Positions 1 to 9,864 are shown, numbered from the stretch's first letter. The stretch: 64,000 nt of DNA from Rhizomicrobium sp. (GCA_037200985.1 JBBCGJ010000001.1:4564756-4628755), one strand, 5' to 3'. Notes: generated by a model not told the origin, from the sequence alone. Numbers and translations are program-made.

Positions 1-606
1 ACCCACCGCGCCCATGTGCCAGGGCTTGCCGACGAGGTTCATCGCCGGCCGCAGCAGCCGGCTCATGATGCCGGGACGAACCTGGCCGTCATCGGGCTCG
101 ACATGCAGGCCGGCGCGGGCGCGGCCGAGCTTGCGCCGGATGTCGCCCAGCACGATCAGGTTGAGGGCGGCGATCGCGTAGAGAAAGCCGCTCGAGAACA
201 GCGTCCCGGCCATGCCGGCGACGCGGTGCAGCGGCGACGGGCCGTCGAACAGCGGCCGCGCCAGGCCGCCGACGCCGAAGGCGAGAAGCAGGGTGAGCCC
301 GAACACCACGCTCGAATGGCCGATCGAGAACCAGAAACCCACGGCGCGGGGCTGCTGCCCCTCGCGCATCAGCTTGCGGATGGCGTTGTCGATCGCCGCG
401 ATATGGTCGGCGTCGAAGGCGTGGCGGACGCCCAGAAGATAAGCGGTCAGGCCGGTGCCGATCCCGAAGGCCTGGGCGCCGGGATGCCCCGGCACGACCG
501 CGGCGAGCAGGATCGACCAGCCCACGACGTGCAGAAGCCCGATCGACCCTGCGATGCCGGCCCAGCCCCGTCGGGGCGTCTCAGCGATGCTGCGTCCGAA
601 CATCAT
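1..606 (-). CDS. NiCoT family nickel/cobalt transporter (partial)
   Basis: Only the first 202 codons are present; the gene runs off the left edge. The product should be an inner-membrane secondary transporter for Ni2+ or Co2+. The family signature RHAFDADHI is at residues 61-69 in the second hydrophobic segment, and the second conserved stretch FWFSIGHSSVVFG is at 91-103. A hydrophobic segment at about 20-40 and others near 100-120 and 140-160 fit a polytopic protein. An in-frame stop lies two codons upstream of the ATG at 606, so the start is 606 or the adjacent ATG at 603. It is the last visible gene of a minus-strand set (hydrolase, DUF4331 protein, transporter), 55 bases after the DUF4331 gene. 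Nickel versus cobalt preference cannot be read from the sequence. Confidence 0.88.
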   Translation of the reverse strand, partial: MMFGRSIAETPRRGWAGIAGSIGLLHVVGWSILLAAVVPGHPGAQAFGIGTGLTAYLLGVRHAFDADHIAAIDNAIRKLMREGQQPRAVGFWFSIGHSSVVFGLTLLLAFGVGGLARPLFDGPSPLHRVAGMAGTLFSSGFLYAIAALNLIVLGDIRRKLGRARAGLHVEPDDGQVRPGIMSRLLRPAMNLVGKPWHMGAVG

Positions 607-661
607 TGGTTTTTACCATGGACAGGGACGCATGCTACGCCCCGGCGTCGGCGCCGGGCAC

Positions 662-1696
662 TCAGGCGATCTTCGGCACGTAGGGAAAGGTCGCCGACGG
701 CTTGGCCGTGACCGATTCCTTGCCGATGCCGAGCCGGATGGGCGCGTTGGCCGCGATCGAGAACATGACGTCGGGCGCGTTGTCGGTCAGCGACCGCCCA
801 TTCCACTCGGCCAGGCCGAACACCGCCGGCGTGCCCACGACATAGGGCAGCATGTTCGGGAAGAAGCGCTGGGCGACCGTCTCGCCATAGGCGCGCGGGC
901 TCTCGGCGGTGCCGGTCGCGGCCACCATCGCGGCGATCGCCTTGGCGACCGTCTCGCCATAGGTCGCGAAATCGTCGGCGGGGCTGCCGGCATTGAGCCG
1001 GTCGCCGAGATCCTCGTTGAACTGCGTGAAGAGCGGATGGATCATCGGCAGGCCGATCCGGTTGATCGAACGCCAGCCGCCCGTGTCGGTGGCGAGCGTG
1101 GCCACGGCCCACACGCCGATCCGGCGCCGGCCGGGCGCGTCGGCGAGCAACTCGCTGTCCGGCAGCTCCAGCACGATGGAATAGACGGAGTGGCCGGCGA
1201 ACAGGTTCTTCGCCTTGGCCGGATCCCATCCGGTGAGATCGACCGGGGTGCCGTCCTGGAAGGCATGGCCGACGGCGTGCAGCACGTCCGGCTCGATCCA
1301 GAACGGATCGCCGGCACGGCCGGCCCAGATGCGCAATCCCTCGGGGGTCGTGACCGTCTCGCCGGTCGTTCCGCGGGCGACGATCGTGCCGGCCGCGTCG
1401 GGGTTGGCGGCATCCGCCCCTCTGAGGCGGCGCAGCGCATAAGCCTGGTTGCCCTGTTCGTCTCTCGGATCGAACGTCACGCGATAGGTCACGTCCTCGA
1501 CGGCATCGCCGTCGCGGTCGACCTTGAACTCATACATGCCCTCCGGGTGGTAGCCCGGCACCGGAACGGGTCCTGCGATCGAGTGGCAGACATTGATGGC
1601 GAACACCGTGCCCGTCTCGCCGCGGAACACGTAGAGATCGGTGATGTCGAGCCGGACATCCTGGCGGGCGAGCGGCGAATCGAGATGATGGGACAT
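662..1696 (-). CDS. DUF4331 domain-containing protein
   Basis: A 344-residue protein that opens with SHHLDSPLARQD and continues with DITDLYVFRGE, the typical start of DUF4331 proteins. The family has no established biochemical role. No signal peptide is evident, so a cytoplasmic location is the default guess. The start at 1696 is supported by an AGGAGG ribosome site 7 bases upstream. The gene lies 30 bases downstream of the alpha/beta hydrolase gene and 55 bases upstream of the nickel/cobalt transporter, so the three are probably co-transcribed. Family assignment is from the N-terminal motif and overall length; function is unknown. Confidence 0.85.
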   Translation of the reverse strand: MSHHLDSPLARQDVRLDITDLYVFRGETGTVFAINVCHSIAGPVPVPGYHPEGMYEFKVDRDGDAVEDVTYRVTFDPRDEQGNQAYALRRLRGADAANPDAAGTIVARGTTGETVTTPEGLRIWAGRAGDPFWIEPDVLHAVGHAFQDGTPVDLTGWDPAKAKNLFAGHSVYSIVLELPDSELLADAPGRRRIGVWAVATLATDTGGWRSINRIGLPMIHPLFTQFNEDLGDRLNAGSPADDFATYGETVAKAIAAMVAATGTAESPRAYGETVAQRFFPNMLPYVVGTPAVFGLAEWNGRSLTDNAPDVMFSIAANAPIRLGIGKESVTAKPSATFPYVPKIA

Positions 1697-1726
1697 GATG
1701 GGCCTCCTGTGTCGCGCCGCGGCGCA

Positions 1727-2548
1727 TTAGCTTCGGATGAATGCCAGCAGATCGGGATTGATGACGTCGGCGTGGACGGTGAGCATGCCGTGCGGATAGC
1801 CCGGGTAGATCTTAAGCACCGCGCCCTTGATGCGCTTGGAGGAAAGTACGCCTGCGTCGGCGTAAGGCACGATCTGATCGTCGCTGCCGTGCAGTACCAG
1901 GGTCGGCACGTCGATGGCGCCGAGGTCCGCGTTGAAATCCGTCTCCGAGAAGGCCTTGACGCATTCGTAATGCGCGTTGGCCGCGCCCATCATGCCCTGC
2001 CGCCACCAATTGTCGACGACGCCGTCCTGGATCTTCGCGCCCGGCCGATTGAAGCCGTAGAAGGGGATCGGGATCTCGCGATAGAACTGCGCCCGGTTGG
2101 CGGCGAGCTGCTCGCGCAGCCCGTCGAACACCACGATCGGCGTGCCGTCGGGATTGGCGTCATTGCGCACCATGATCGGCGGCACGGCGCTGACGAGCAC
2201 CGCCTTGGCGACGCGGCCCTTGCCATGGCGGGCGACATAGCGCGCCACTTCGCCGCCGCCGGTCGAATGGCCGATATGGACCGCGTCCTTCAGGTCGAGC
2301 GCGGCCGTCAACTCGGCGACATCGGCCGCGTAGGTGTCCATGTCGTGGCCGCCGCTCGTCTGGCTCGACCGGCCATGGCCGCGCCGGTCATGCGCGATGA
2401 CCCGGTAGCCGTGCTGCAGGAAGAACAGCATCTGCGTGTCCCAATCGTCGGCGCTGAGCGGCCAGCCGTGATGGAAGACGATCGGCTGTCCCCGTCCCCA
2501 GTCCTTGTAGAAGATCGTCGCGCCGTCCCTGGTCGCAATCTGGGGCAT
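1727..2548 (-). CDS. alpha/beta hydrolase, non-haem chloroperoxidase-like
   Basis: A 273-residue single-domain alpha/beta hydrolase of the non-haem chloroperoxidase/arylesterase group. The nucleophile elbow GHSTGG places the catalytic Ser at residue 95; Asp224 (LHGSDDQ) and His253 (YPHG) complete the triad, and HHGWP at 26-30 supplies the oxyanion-hole region. Members hydrolyse esters and, with acetate and peroxide, can perhydrolyse and halogenate; the physiological substrate is unknown. A GGAGAAC ribosome site precedes the ATG. It is the first gene of the hydrolase, DUF4331, NiCoT set, with a 163-base gap to the esterase gene upstream. Confidence 0.88.
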   Translation of the reverse strand: MPQIATRDGATIFYKDWGRGQPIVFHHGWPLSADDWDTQMLFFLQHGYRVIAHDRRGHGRSSQTSGGHDMDTYAADVAELTAALDLKDAVHIGHSTGGGEVARYVARHGKGRVAKAVLVSAVPPIMVRNDANPDGTPIVVFDGLREQLAANRAQFYREIPIPFYGFNRPGAKIQDGVVDNWWRQGMMGAANAHYECVKAFSETDFNADLGAIDVPTLVLHGSDDQIVPYADAGVLSSKRIKGAVLKIYPGYPHGMLTVHADVINPDLLAFIRS

Positions 2549-2711
2549 GTCCGTTCTCCGCGGTCGGCGGCGGGGCCGCGACCCTCTTCTTTGTACGATC
2601 CAAAAGATCCCAGGCGCCGCTTTGCAAGCGAGGGCCTTCCGCGTTGCGGGTGCGTCGGGCCTCGATGCGGCGGCGCCTGGGCAGGCACGCGCCGGAGGGG
2701 AGGGGCTGGGG

Positions 2712-3752
2712 TCACGGCGCGAGGTGTTGGCGAAGGCCCTCGCTGGCTTGTGCGAGCGCCGCCTCCGTCGAGGGAACGTGGCGCAGGGCGTTCAGCGCCA
2801 CGAAGTCGTGGATCGTCCCGTTGTAGCGGACGGCCGTCACGCTTACGCCGGCCTCTTTCAGCTTGCGCGCATAGGCTTCGCCCTCGTCGCGCAGCGGATC
2901 GTTCTCGGCGGTGATGACGAGCGCCGGCGGCAGGCCCTTGAGTTCGGCGAGGCTGGCGCGCAGCGGCGACACGTAAGGAATGTTCCGCGTCTTGGCGTCG
3001 GGTGCATAGAGGTCCCAGCCATACTTCATGAAGTCGCGCGTCAGGAAGCGGCCGGTGCCGTAGTCGAGATAGGACTTGGTGTCGACGCTGGCATCGGTCG
3101 CCGGGATGAAGAGGATCTGGTAGCTGATCTTCGGCCCCTTGCGGTCCTTCGCCATCAGCGTCAGCGCGGCCGTCATGTCGCCGCCGACGGAATTGCCGGC
3201 GATGGCGATGCGGCTGCCGTCCGCGCCGAGATCGGCGGCGTGCTCGGAAACCCATTTGAGCCCGGCATAGCATTCCTCGACCTGCGTCGGATATTTCGCC
3301 GCCGGCAGCGGCGTGTATTCCGGGAACACGGCGATCTGGCCCGAGCCGACCACGAGGTCGCGCACCAGGCGCTTGTGGTTCTCGAAATTGCCGACGATCC
3401 ACACGCCGCCATGGATGAAGAACAGCACGCCCGGCGTTCCGGTCACATGCTCGGGCTTCATGATGTAGAGCTTCACGGTGCGGCCGTCTTCGCTGATCGT
3501 CTGCTCGGTGATCGTCACGCCGGACATGTCGACCGGCGACTGGTTCTGCAGCGCGGTGAGGATGTCCTGCGGCTTGGGCTGCGGCAGCTTCCAGAACGGG
3601 CTGGGATCCTTGTCGAGCACGGCCAGGAAGCTCCGGATCGCGGGGTCGATGCGCGGGTCCGTCGCCGCATTGGGGATCGACGCCGCGACGGCGCCCAGCG
3701 TTGTCAGGCCCATTCCCGCTCCGAGGAGCGCGGATTTCGTACGGCGATTCAT
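2712..3752 (-). CDS. exported alpha/beta hydrolase, HSL/acetyl-esterase type
   Basis: The 346-residue product begins MNRRTKSALLGAGMG, a likely export signal (possible twin-arginine), so it probably acts in the periplasm. The hormone-sensitive-lipase fold shows an HGGV oxyanion motif in place of the usual HGGG, a nucleophile elbow GNSVGG, an acid residue in TAENDPLRDE and a catalytic His in GTIHDF. It should hydrolyse carboxylic esters; the substrate is unknown. The start at 3752 is chosen because AAAGGAGA lies just upstream, although the frame stays open to 3968. It is co-directional with the hydrolase downstream and divergent from the regulator at 4176. Confidence 0.87.
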   Translation of the reverse strand: MNRRTKSALLGAGMGLTTLGAVAASIPNAATDPRIDPAIRSFLAVLDKDPSPFWKLPQPKPQDILTALQNQSPVDMSGVTITEQTISEDGRTVKLYIMKPEHVTGTPGVLFFIHGGVWIVGNFENHKRLVRDLVVGSGQIAVFPEYTPLPAAKYPTQVEECYAGLKWVSEHAADLGADGSRIAIAGNSVGGDMTAALTLMAKDRKGPKISYQILFIPATDASVDTKSYLDYGTGRFLTRDFMKYGWDLYAPDAKTRNIPYVSPLRASLAELKGLPPALVITAENDPLRDEGEAYARKLKEAGVSVTAVRYNGTIHDFVALNALRHVPSTEAALAQASEGLRQHLAP

Positions 3753-4175
3753 GTCTATGTCTCCTTTGATCGACTTGGTCGCAATTTGCGGGGATCGTCG
3801 GAGCCGTCCGCGGCCCATCCCGTATCGCGTCGGCACGGACCTTCGTCGGTATTCGCGCCCGAAGATTTCGAGCAGCCGTTGAAAATTTGGAATTCGCACG
3901 CAGCTTTGAACAAACGTCCGAAAACCGCCGCGATCGGGCTCTCGTTGTGCGCGGGGCGGCGCTCGCAAGGTTGCGGCGGGGCAACCCGCGTGCGAAATTC
4001 GCCGCGACTTCGGACGAAGGCTCGCATGCCGATTGACCGAACGAAATTCCGCGTGCGCGCCTGAAACCGAAGCTCCAGGTCGATGGCCGAGGCGGCGCGG
4101 TGGATCCGCGAGTTGTCTCGCAATTCACGGCGAGTGACGAGCATGAGTATAATGAGTGCGTCGAGAGGATCGTTG
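3753..4175. other. divergent intergenic region, no gene seen
   Basis: About 420 bases separate the exported esterase (minus) from the first ATPase-LuxR regulator (plus). It must hold both promoters. I see no convincing small gene, RNA or palindrome. Two further in-frame ATGs for the regulator lie at 4143 and 4152. Confidence 0.5.
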
Positions 4176-6944
4176 ATGCCAGGACGCCCGGCCAAGGCGC
4201 CTCGGTCGGGGCGCACGCCCATCCTCTATGGCCGCGAGGGCGACATCGCGGTGATCGAGGGGCTGCTCGACCGCGTCCGCGACGGCGGCGGCGCCCTGGT
4301 CGTCAGCGGCGAACCCGGAATCGGAAAATCCTCGCTGCTCGAGGTCTCGCAGGATCTCGCGCGCGAGCGCGCCATGCGCGTGCTTCGCCTGTGCGGCGTG
4401 ACGTCCGAGACGCATCTGCCCTTCGGCGCGCTTCAGCAGGCCGTCGGGCCCATCCTCGGCCAGGCCGACACGCTTCCGGCGCGCCAGCGCTCGGCCTTGC
4501 AGGCCGCTTTCGGGCAAGGCGACGATACGGCCGCGCCGGACATCTTCCTGGTCGGCCTGGCGACGCTCACGCTTCTGACGGCGAGCGCGGCGCGCAAACC
4601 CATCCTGCTGGTGGCGGACGACGTCCAATGGCTCGACCAGCCCAGCCGCGACGTGCTCGCCTTCATTTCGCGGCGCCTGAATTCCGATCCCATCATTCTG
4701 CTGATGGCGATCCGGAGCGACTCGGAGGACGAATTCCCGCATTCGGATGTCTCGCGGCATCGCCTCTCGCGGCTCGACGCCGCGGCGGCGGAACGCCTGC
4801 TGGACGCAAGGACGCCCGATCTGACGTCCGATCTGCGCCGGCGGTTCCTGGACGAGGCCGCGGGCAATCCCCTGGCGCTGGTGGAGCTGCCGCGCAGCGG
4901 GCACAAGACTGCGGAGTCGCACTGGCTTCCCCTGACCGACCGCCTGGAGCGCGCCTTTTTCAGCAGGGTCTCCGGCCTTCCGGCGGCCGCGCGAACCCTG
5001 TTGCTGGTCGTCGCGGAAAATGACGGCAAATCGCTCCGCGAGGTGCTGGACGCCGGCGAAGTGCTGCTCGGCGAACGCGTCGGGCTCGACACGCTGGCGC
5101 CGGCGGTGTCGGCGCTGCTGATCGAGGTCGATGCGGGCGAAGTGCGGTTTCGCCATCCGCTCGTCCGCTCGGCGGTGCATCAGGCGGCCAACCCCGTGAT
5201 GCGCCACGCCGCCCATGCGGCTCTGGCCCGCGTCATCCGGGACCAGTCGGATCGTCCGCTGTGGCATCGGTTGGCGTCGGCCATCGGACCCGACGAGGCC
5301 TTGGCCGGGGAACTCGACGACGCCGCCGCGCGATTGCAGCGCCGCGGCGCGTTGGCGACCGCGATCATCGCGCTGGAGAACGCGGCGCGCATGAGCGGCA
5401 CGGCTCCGTCGAGGAGCGGAAGACTGCTGCGCGCCGCCGGCTTCGCCGCCGATCTCGGCCGGCCGGAAACCGTGGAGCGTCTGTTGCGCGAGGCGGACCC
5501 GGATCATCAGCAGCCGCATGTGCGGGCAAGCTTCGCCTGGATCCGCGAGGTCAGCCAGCCTTTGACGGTGAACGACCTTGCGCGGATATCCGCGCTGGTC
5601 GGCTTCGCCGCCGATGCGCGGACCCATGGCGACGACGACCTGGCGCTGTCCCTGCTGTGGCGCGCGGCGCAGCGCTGCTGGTGGGGCAATGCAAGCGACG
5701 CAGTGCGCGCGGGCGTCGATGCCGCGGCGAGCGAGATGGGGCTGCCCGCGACCGATGCGCGGCTGATCGCGATCGCCTCCTATGTCGAGCCGCTCAGGAA
5801 CGGGCATGAGGTCCATCGGCAGCTTGCGGCGCACGCCGCGGCCGGCACCGCGGACCCGGTGGCGGCGTGGATCCTGGGCCTCGCGGCCAATACGGTCGGC
5901 GCGTTCGACTTCGGCGTCAGCTGCCTGACCGACGCGAGCACGGCCTTTCGCGAGCAGGGGCGCCTCGGCGATCTCGCGCGCGTGCTCTTCGCGCGGAGCT
6001 TTGCCGAGACCGAGACGGGCGATTGGATGGGTGCCCTCCGAAGTTCGGCGGAGGCGATCCGCTTCGGAGAGGAAACGGGGCAGACGGTCTGGGTCGCCGC
6101 GGCGACCATCGTGCAGGCCAGGCTCGCCGCGATGCAGGGCAATTTCGATACCGCGGCGGCCTGTGCGGGGCAGGCGGAGCGGCTGGTGCAGTCGCCGGGC
6201 ATCAGTTTCTGGCTGGCGATGCTGCAGAACGCGCGCGGCATCGCCGCGCTCGGCGCCGGCCGGCCGGCGGAGGCCTACGAGCAGCTGCAGCGTGTCCATA
6301 CGCTCGGCGATCCGGCATTCAACACCGGTCTTCAATTCTTCAGCCTCGCGGACTACGTCGAGGCGGCGCAGTCCTGCGGCCACGAAGCCGCCGCCGCCTC
6401 GGCCGTCGCGGAAGTGGAGCGGCGCGCGATGTCCAAGCCCGTGCCGTGGGTCCGGATAATGCTGTGCTACGGCAAGGCCCTGCTGGCCGCGCCGGCCCGG
6501 GCGGAGACGTTCTTCCAGGAAGGTCTCGGCGCCGGCGGACAGAACTGGCCGTTCCTGCGCGGGCGGTTGTTTCTGGCCTATGGCGAATGGCTTCGGCGCC
6601 AGCGCCGCAGCATCGACGCCCGCGTGCCGCTGCGGACGGCGCGCGACATCTTCGATGCCCTGGGCGCCGTGCCCTGGAGCGAGCGGTCGCGGCGGGAGCT
6701 GCGCGCCGCCGGCGAGACCAGCCGCCCCCGCAAGGGCCGCGTGCTGGACACGCTCACGCCGCAGGAGCTGCAGATCGCGGAGCTCGCGGCCGGCGGGCTG
6801 TCGAACAAGGAGATCGGCGCCCGGCTCTACCTGTCGCATCGGACGGTCGGCTATCACCTGTACCGGATTTTCCCGAAGCTCGGCATCACCGCCCGTTCGC
6901 GCCTGCAAAGCGCGCTGAGCCGCCATCTCGAGTCCGTCGCATGA
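4176..6944 (+). CDS. LuxR-type regulator with N-terminal ATPase (copy 1)
   Basis: A 922-residue regulator with an N-terminal NTPase and a C-terminal LuxR helix-turn-helix. Walker A is GEPGIGKS at about residues 45-52, Walker B is LLVADDVQWLDQ near 145-155, a helical repeat-rich middle follows, and the DNA-binding domain LTPQELQIAELAAGGLSNKE begins about 60 residues from the end. This layout is that of large ATP-dependent LuxR regulators (MalT/LAL-like); the inducer is unknown. The start at 4176 is preferred because GAGAGGA lies 7 bases upstream; ATGs at 4143 and 4152 are alternatives. The gene is followed 124 bases later by a close paralogue in the same orientation. Confidence 0.88.
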   Translation: MPGRPAKAPRSGRTPILYGREGDIAVIEGLLDRVRDGGGALVVSGEPGIGKSSLLEVSQDLARERAMRVLRLCGVTSETHLPFGALQQAVGPILGQADTLPARQRSALQAAFGQGDDTAAPDIFLVGLATLTLLTASAARKPILLVADDVQWLDQPSRDVLAFISRRLNSDPIILLMAIRSDSEDEFPHSDVSRHRLSRLDAAAAERLLDARTPDLTSDLRRRFLDEAAGNPLALVELPRSGHKTAESHWLPLTDRLERAFFSRVSGLPAAARTLLLVVAENDGKSLREVLDAGEVLLGERVGLDTLAPAVSALLIEVDAGEVRFRHPLVRSAVHQAANPVMRHAAHAALARVIRDQSDRPLWHRLASAIGPDEALAGELDDAAARLQRRGALATAIIALENAARMSGTAPSRSGRLLRAAGFAADLGRPETVERLLREADPDHQQPHVRASFAWIREVSQPLTVNDLARISALVGFAADARTHGDDDLALSLLWRAAQRCWWGNASDAVRAGVDAAASEMGLPATDARLIAIASYVEPLRNGHEVHRQLAAHAAAGTADPVAAWILGLAANTVGAFDFGVSCLTDASTAFREQGRLGDLARVLFARSFAETETGDWMGALRSSAEAIRFGEETGQTVWVAAATIVQARLAAMQGNFDTAAACAGQAERLVQSPGISFWLAMLQNARGIAALGAGRPAEAYEQLQRVHTLGDPAFNTGLQFFSLADYVEAAQSCGHEAAAASAVAEVERRAMSKPVPWVRIMLCYGKALLAAPARAETFFQEGLGAGGQNWPFLRGRLFLAYGEWLRRQRRSIDARVPLRTARDIFDALGAVPWSERSRRELRAAGETSRPRKGRVLDTLTPQELQIAELAAGGLSNKEIGARLYLSHRTVGYHLYRIFPKLGITARSRLQSALSRHLESVA

Positions 6945-7068
6945 AGCCGCAAATGCCGTCGAGCGTATGGCTGCCTCGGGCGTCGCGACCGCGAGGGCGT
7001 ATTCCCGGTGCCGGACTTGCGGTCCATGCTCGATCGTTTCCACAATGAGCGCGTCGAGGGGAGCGTTG

Positions 7069-9864
7069 ATGGCCGGACGCGCGACAAAGGCGCCGCAATC
7101 GGGGCGGCGGCGAAACGCGGAACCGATGCGCCTGCCGTCGCCCGTTCTCTATGGGCGCGAGGACGAGATTGCCCTGATCGAGGACCTGATCGACGGGGTC
7201 CGCCGGAACGGGGCCGCGCTGACGATCAGCGGCGAACCGGGGATCGGCAAATCGACCCTGCTCGACGCCGCGCAGGATCTCGGCCGGGCCCGCGGCATGC
7301 GCGTCCTTCGCCTTTCGGGTGCGATGTGCGAATCGCATCTGCCCTTCTCTGCGCTTCATCAGGCCGTCGGCCCGATCCTGAAGCAGGCCGAGGCGCTGCC
7401 GCCGCGCCAGCGATCGGCGTTGCAGGCTGCCTTCGGTCTCAGCGACGATGCGGCGGTGCCCGAGCTTTTTCTCGTCGGCCTGGCGACGCTCACGCTGCTG
7501 ACCGAGAGCGCCGCGCGCAAACCCATCCTGATCCTGGCGGACGACGTCCAATGGCTGGATCAGCCCAGCCGGGAGGTGATTGCCTTCATCTCGCGTCGCT
7601 TGAGCTCCGACCCCGTCATTCTCTTGATGGCGATACGCCACGGCTCGGACGAATCTCTCCTGCCTTCGGACGTTCCAAGACGTCAGCTCTTCCGGCTTCC
7701 CGCCGCCGAGGCGGAACGCCTGCTGGACACCGCGGCGCCCGATCTGCCGCCCGAGCTGCGGTTGCGATATCTCGACGTCGCCGCGGGCAATCCCCTGGCG
7801 CTGGTCGAGCTGCCGCGCAGCGAGCGCAAGGCCGCCGAGTCGCACTGGCTTCCCTTGACCGACCGCCTGGAGCGCGCCTTTTTCGGCCGGGTCTCCGGCC
7901 TTCCGATGGCCACGCGCACGCTGCTGCTGGTCGTCGCCGAGAACGACAGCAAATCGCTCCGCGAGGCGCTGGACGCCGGTCAGATGTTGCTTGGCGAGCG
8001 CGTCGGGCTCGATGCGCTGGCGCCGGCGGTGTCGGCGCTGCTGATTGAGGTCGATGCGGGCGAAGTGCGGTTTCGCCATCCACTCGTCCGCTCCGCGGTG
8101 CATCAGGCCGCCAGCGCCGTGATGCGACACGACGCCCACGCGGCCCTGGCCGCCGTCGTCAAGGACCAGTCGGACCGGCGCATCTGGCACCGCATGGAGT
8201 CGGCCATCGGGCCGGACGAGACCCTGGCGGAAGACCTCGATGCCGTCGCCGAGCGGGCGCAGCGGCGGGGCGCGCTCGCCACCGCGATTGCCGCGCTCGA
8301 GAACGCCGCGCGGCTCAGCGGCACGGCCGTGGCGAAAAGCGAAAGACTGCTGCGCGCGGCCGCCCTCGCCGTGGACCTCGGCCAGCCGGAGACCATGGCG
8401 CGCCTGCTGCGCGAGGCGGACGTGCAGAAGCCGGAGGGGCACATGCGGGCGCGCCTCGCCTGGATCCGCGAGATCGGCCAGCCCCTCGCTCTCGCCGACC
8501 CTTCCCGGATCCCCGCCCTGACGCGCGTCGCCGCCGACGCGCGGGCTCATGGCGACGACGATCTGGCGGCGGGACTGCTGTGGCGCGCTGCGCAATACTC
8601 CTGGTGGAGCAATGCGAGCGACACGGTGCGTAGCGGCATCCTCGCCGCCGCCAACGAACTGGACGTGCCCGCCGACGACGCGCGCAGGATCGCCATCGCC
8701 GGCTATGTCGGGCCGCTCGAACACGGCTACGAGGTTTATGAGCGGCTTGCGGCCTGCGCCGCGACGGCGGCGGAAAACCCGGCGGCCGCGTGGGTCCTGG
8801 GCACCATGGCCAACGCCATCGGAGCCTATGAATTCGCCGCCGGCTTCCTGGCGTCGGCGAGCGCGGCATTCCGGGAGCAGGGCCGTCTGGGCTATCTGGG
8901 GCGCGTGCTTTTCGGGCGCAGCTGCGCGGAGACCGAAACGGGCGACTGGATGAGCGCCTTGAAGAATTGCGCGGAATCTGCCCGGCTCGCGGAGGAAACG
9001 ACGCAGACGGTGTGGGCGGCCGCGGCCACGGTCGTGCAGACGATGCTCGAGGCCAGGCGCGGCCAGTTCGACGCGGCGGAGGCCCGCGCCAACCAGGTCG
9101 AGCCGCTGCTGCTCTCGCCCGGAACGAGTTTCTGGCGCGCCATGTTGCAGCAGGCGCGCGGCATCATCGCGCTCGGCGAGGGGCGGCCTGTCGAGGCTTA
9201 TGAGCACATGTTTCGCATCTGGACGCCGGGCGATCCGTCATTCAACAAAGGTTTGCAGTTCTATTGTCTGGCCGACTATGTCGAGGCTGCCATGTCTTGC
9301 GACCAGGCGAGCGCCGCCGCCGCGGCCGTCGAGGAGGTCGAGCGCCGCGCGGGATCTCCGGCCGTGCCGTGGGTCCGGATGATCCTCTCCTATTGCAAAG
9401 CCCTCCTTGCCCCGCCGGACCGGGCGGAAAAATTCTTTCAGGATTCGCTCGGTCCCGAGGCGCAGACTTGGCCGTTTCGACGCGGATGCTGTCTTCTGGC
9501 GTACGGTTCATGGCTGCGCCGCCAGCGCCGGATCATGGATGCGCGCACGCCGCTGCGGATGGCGCGCGACATCTTCGACGCGCTCGGCGCCGCGCCGATG
9601 AGCGATCGTGCAAGGCGGGAACTTCGGGCCGCGGGCGAAGCCAGCCGCCCGGCGGCGGAACGCATGCTGGACGCGCTCACGCCGCAGGAGCTTCAGATCG
9701 CGGAACTCGCGGCCGGCGGGCTGTCGAACAAGGAGATCGGCGCCCGGCTCTATCTGTCGCACCGCACGGTCGGCTATCACCTCTACCGCATATTCCCCAA
9801 GCTCGGCATCACCACCCGTTCGGGCCTGCAAACGGTGCTGAACCGGCTGCCGCAATCGGCCTGA
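7069..9864 (+). CDS. LuxR-type regulator with N-terminal ATPase (copy 2)
   Basis: A 931-residue paralogue of the preceding gene, colinear along its full length and roughly two thirds identical by eye. It carries Walker A GEPGIGKS, Walker B LILADDVQWLDQ and a C-terminal LuxR domain nearly identical to copy 1 (SNKEIGARLYLSHRTVGYHL), so both may recognise the same DNA. The start at 7069 has GAGGGGAG immediately upstream; an upstream ATG at 7045 is an alternative. Even the leader before the ATG matches the leader of copy 1, showing that the duplication included upstream DNA. An AraC regulator follows about 100 bases downstream. Confidence 0.88.
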   Translation: MAGRATKAPQSGRRRNAEPMRLPSPVLYGREDEIALIEDLIDGVRRNGAALTISGEPGIGKSTLLDAAQDLGRARGMRVLRLSGAMCESHLPFSALHQAVGPILKQAEALPPRQRSALQAAFGLSDDAAVPELFLVGLATLTLLTESAARKPILILADDVQWLDQPSREVIAFISRRLSSDPVILLMAIRHGSDESLLPSDVPRRQLFRLPAAEAERLLDTAAPDLPPELRLRYLDVAAGNPLALVELPRSERKAAESHWLPLTDRLERAFFGRVSGLPMATRTLLLVVAENDSKSLREALDAGQMLLGERVGLDALAPAVSALLIEVDAGEVRFRHPLVRSAVHQAASAVMRHDAHAALAAVVKDQSDRRIWHRMESAIGPDETLAEDLDAVAERAQRRGALATAIAALENAARLSGTAVAKSERLLRAAALAVDLGQPETMARLLREADVQKPEGHMRARLAWIREIGQPLALADPSRIPALTRVAADARAHGDDDLAAGLLWRAAQYSWWSNASDTVRSGILAAANELDVPADDARRIAIAGYVGPLEHGYEVYERLAACAATAAENPAAAWVLGTMANAIGAYEFAAGFLASASAAFREQGRLGYLGRVLFGRSCAETETGDWMSALKNCAESARLAEETTQTVWAAAATVVQTMLEARRGQFDAAEARANQVEPLLLSPGTSFWRAMLQQARGIIALGEGRPVEAYEHMFRIWTPGDPSFNKGLQFYCLADYVEAAMSCDQASAAAAAVEEVERRAGSPAVPWVRMILSYCKALLAPPDRAEKFFQDSLGPEAQTWPFRRGCCLLAYGSWLRRQRRIMDARTPLRMARDIFDALGAAPMSDRARRELRAAGEASRPAAERMLDALTPQELQIAELAAGGLSNKEIGARLYLSHRTVGYHLYRIFPKLGITTRSGLQTVLNRLPQSA

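Noticed and set aside
455..2914. 819-codon plus-strand frame across DUF4331 and hydrolase genes
   Set aside because: Antisense to two genes with intact catalytic motifs and a good ribosome site; low-complexity composition.
4125..7043. Long 972-codon minus-strand frame opposite the first ATPase-LuxR gene
   Set aside because: GC-rich mirror frame with Arg/Gly/Ala-rich composition and no motifs; the plus-strand protein has Walker and HTH motifs.
6886..9207. Long minus-strand frame opposite the second ATPase-LuxR gene
   Set aside because: Same mirror effect; its sequence repeats the pattern of the frame opposite copy 1 only because the real genes are duplicated.
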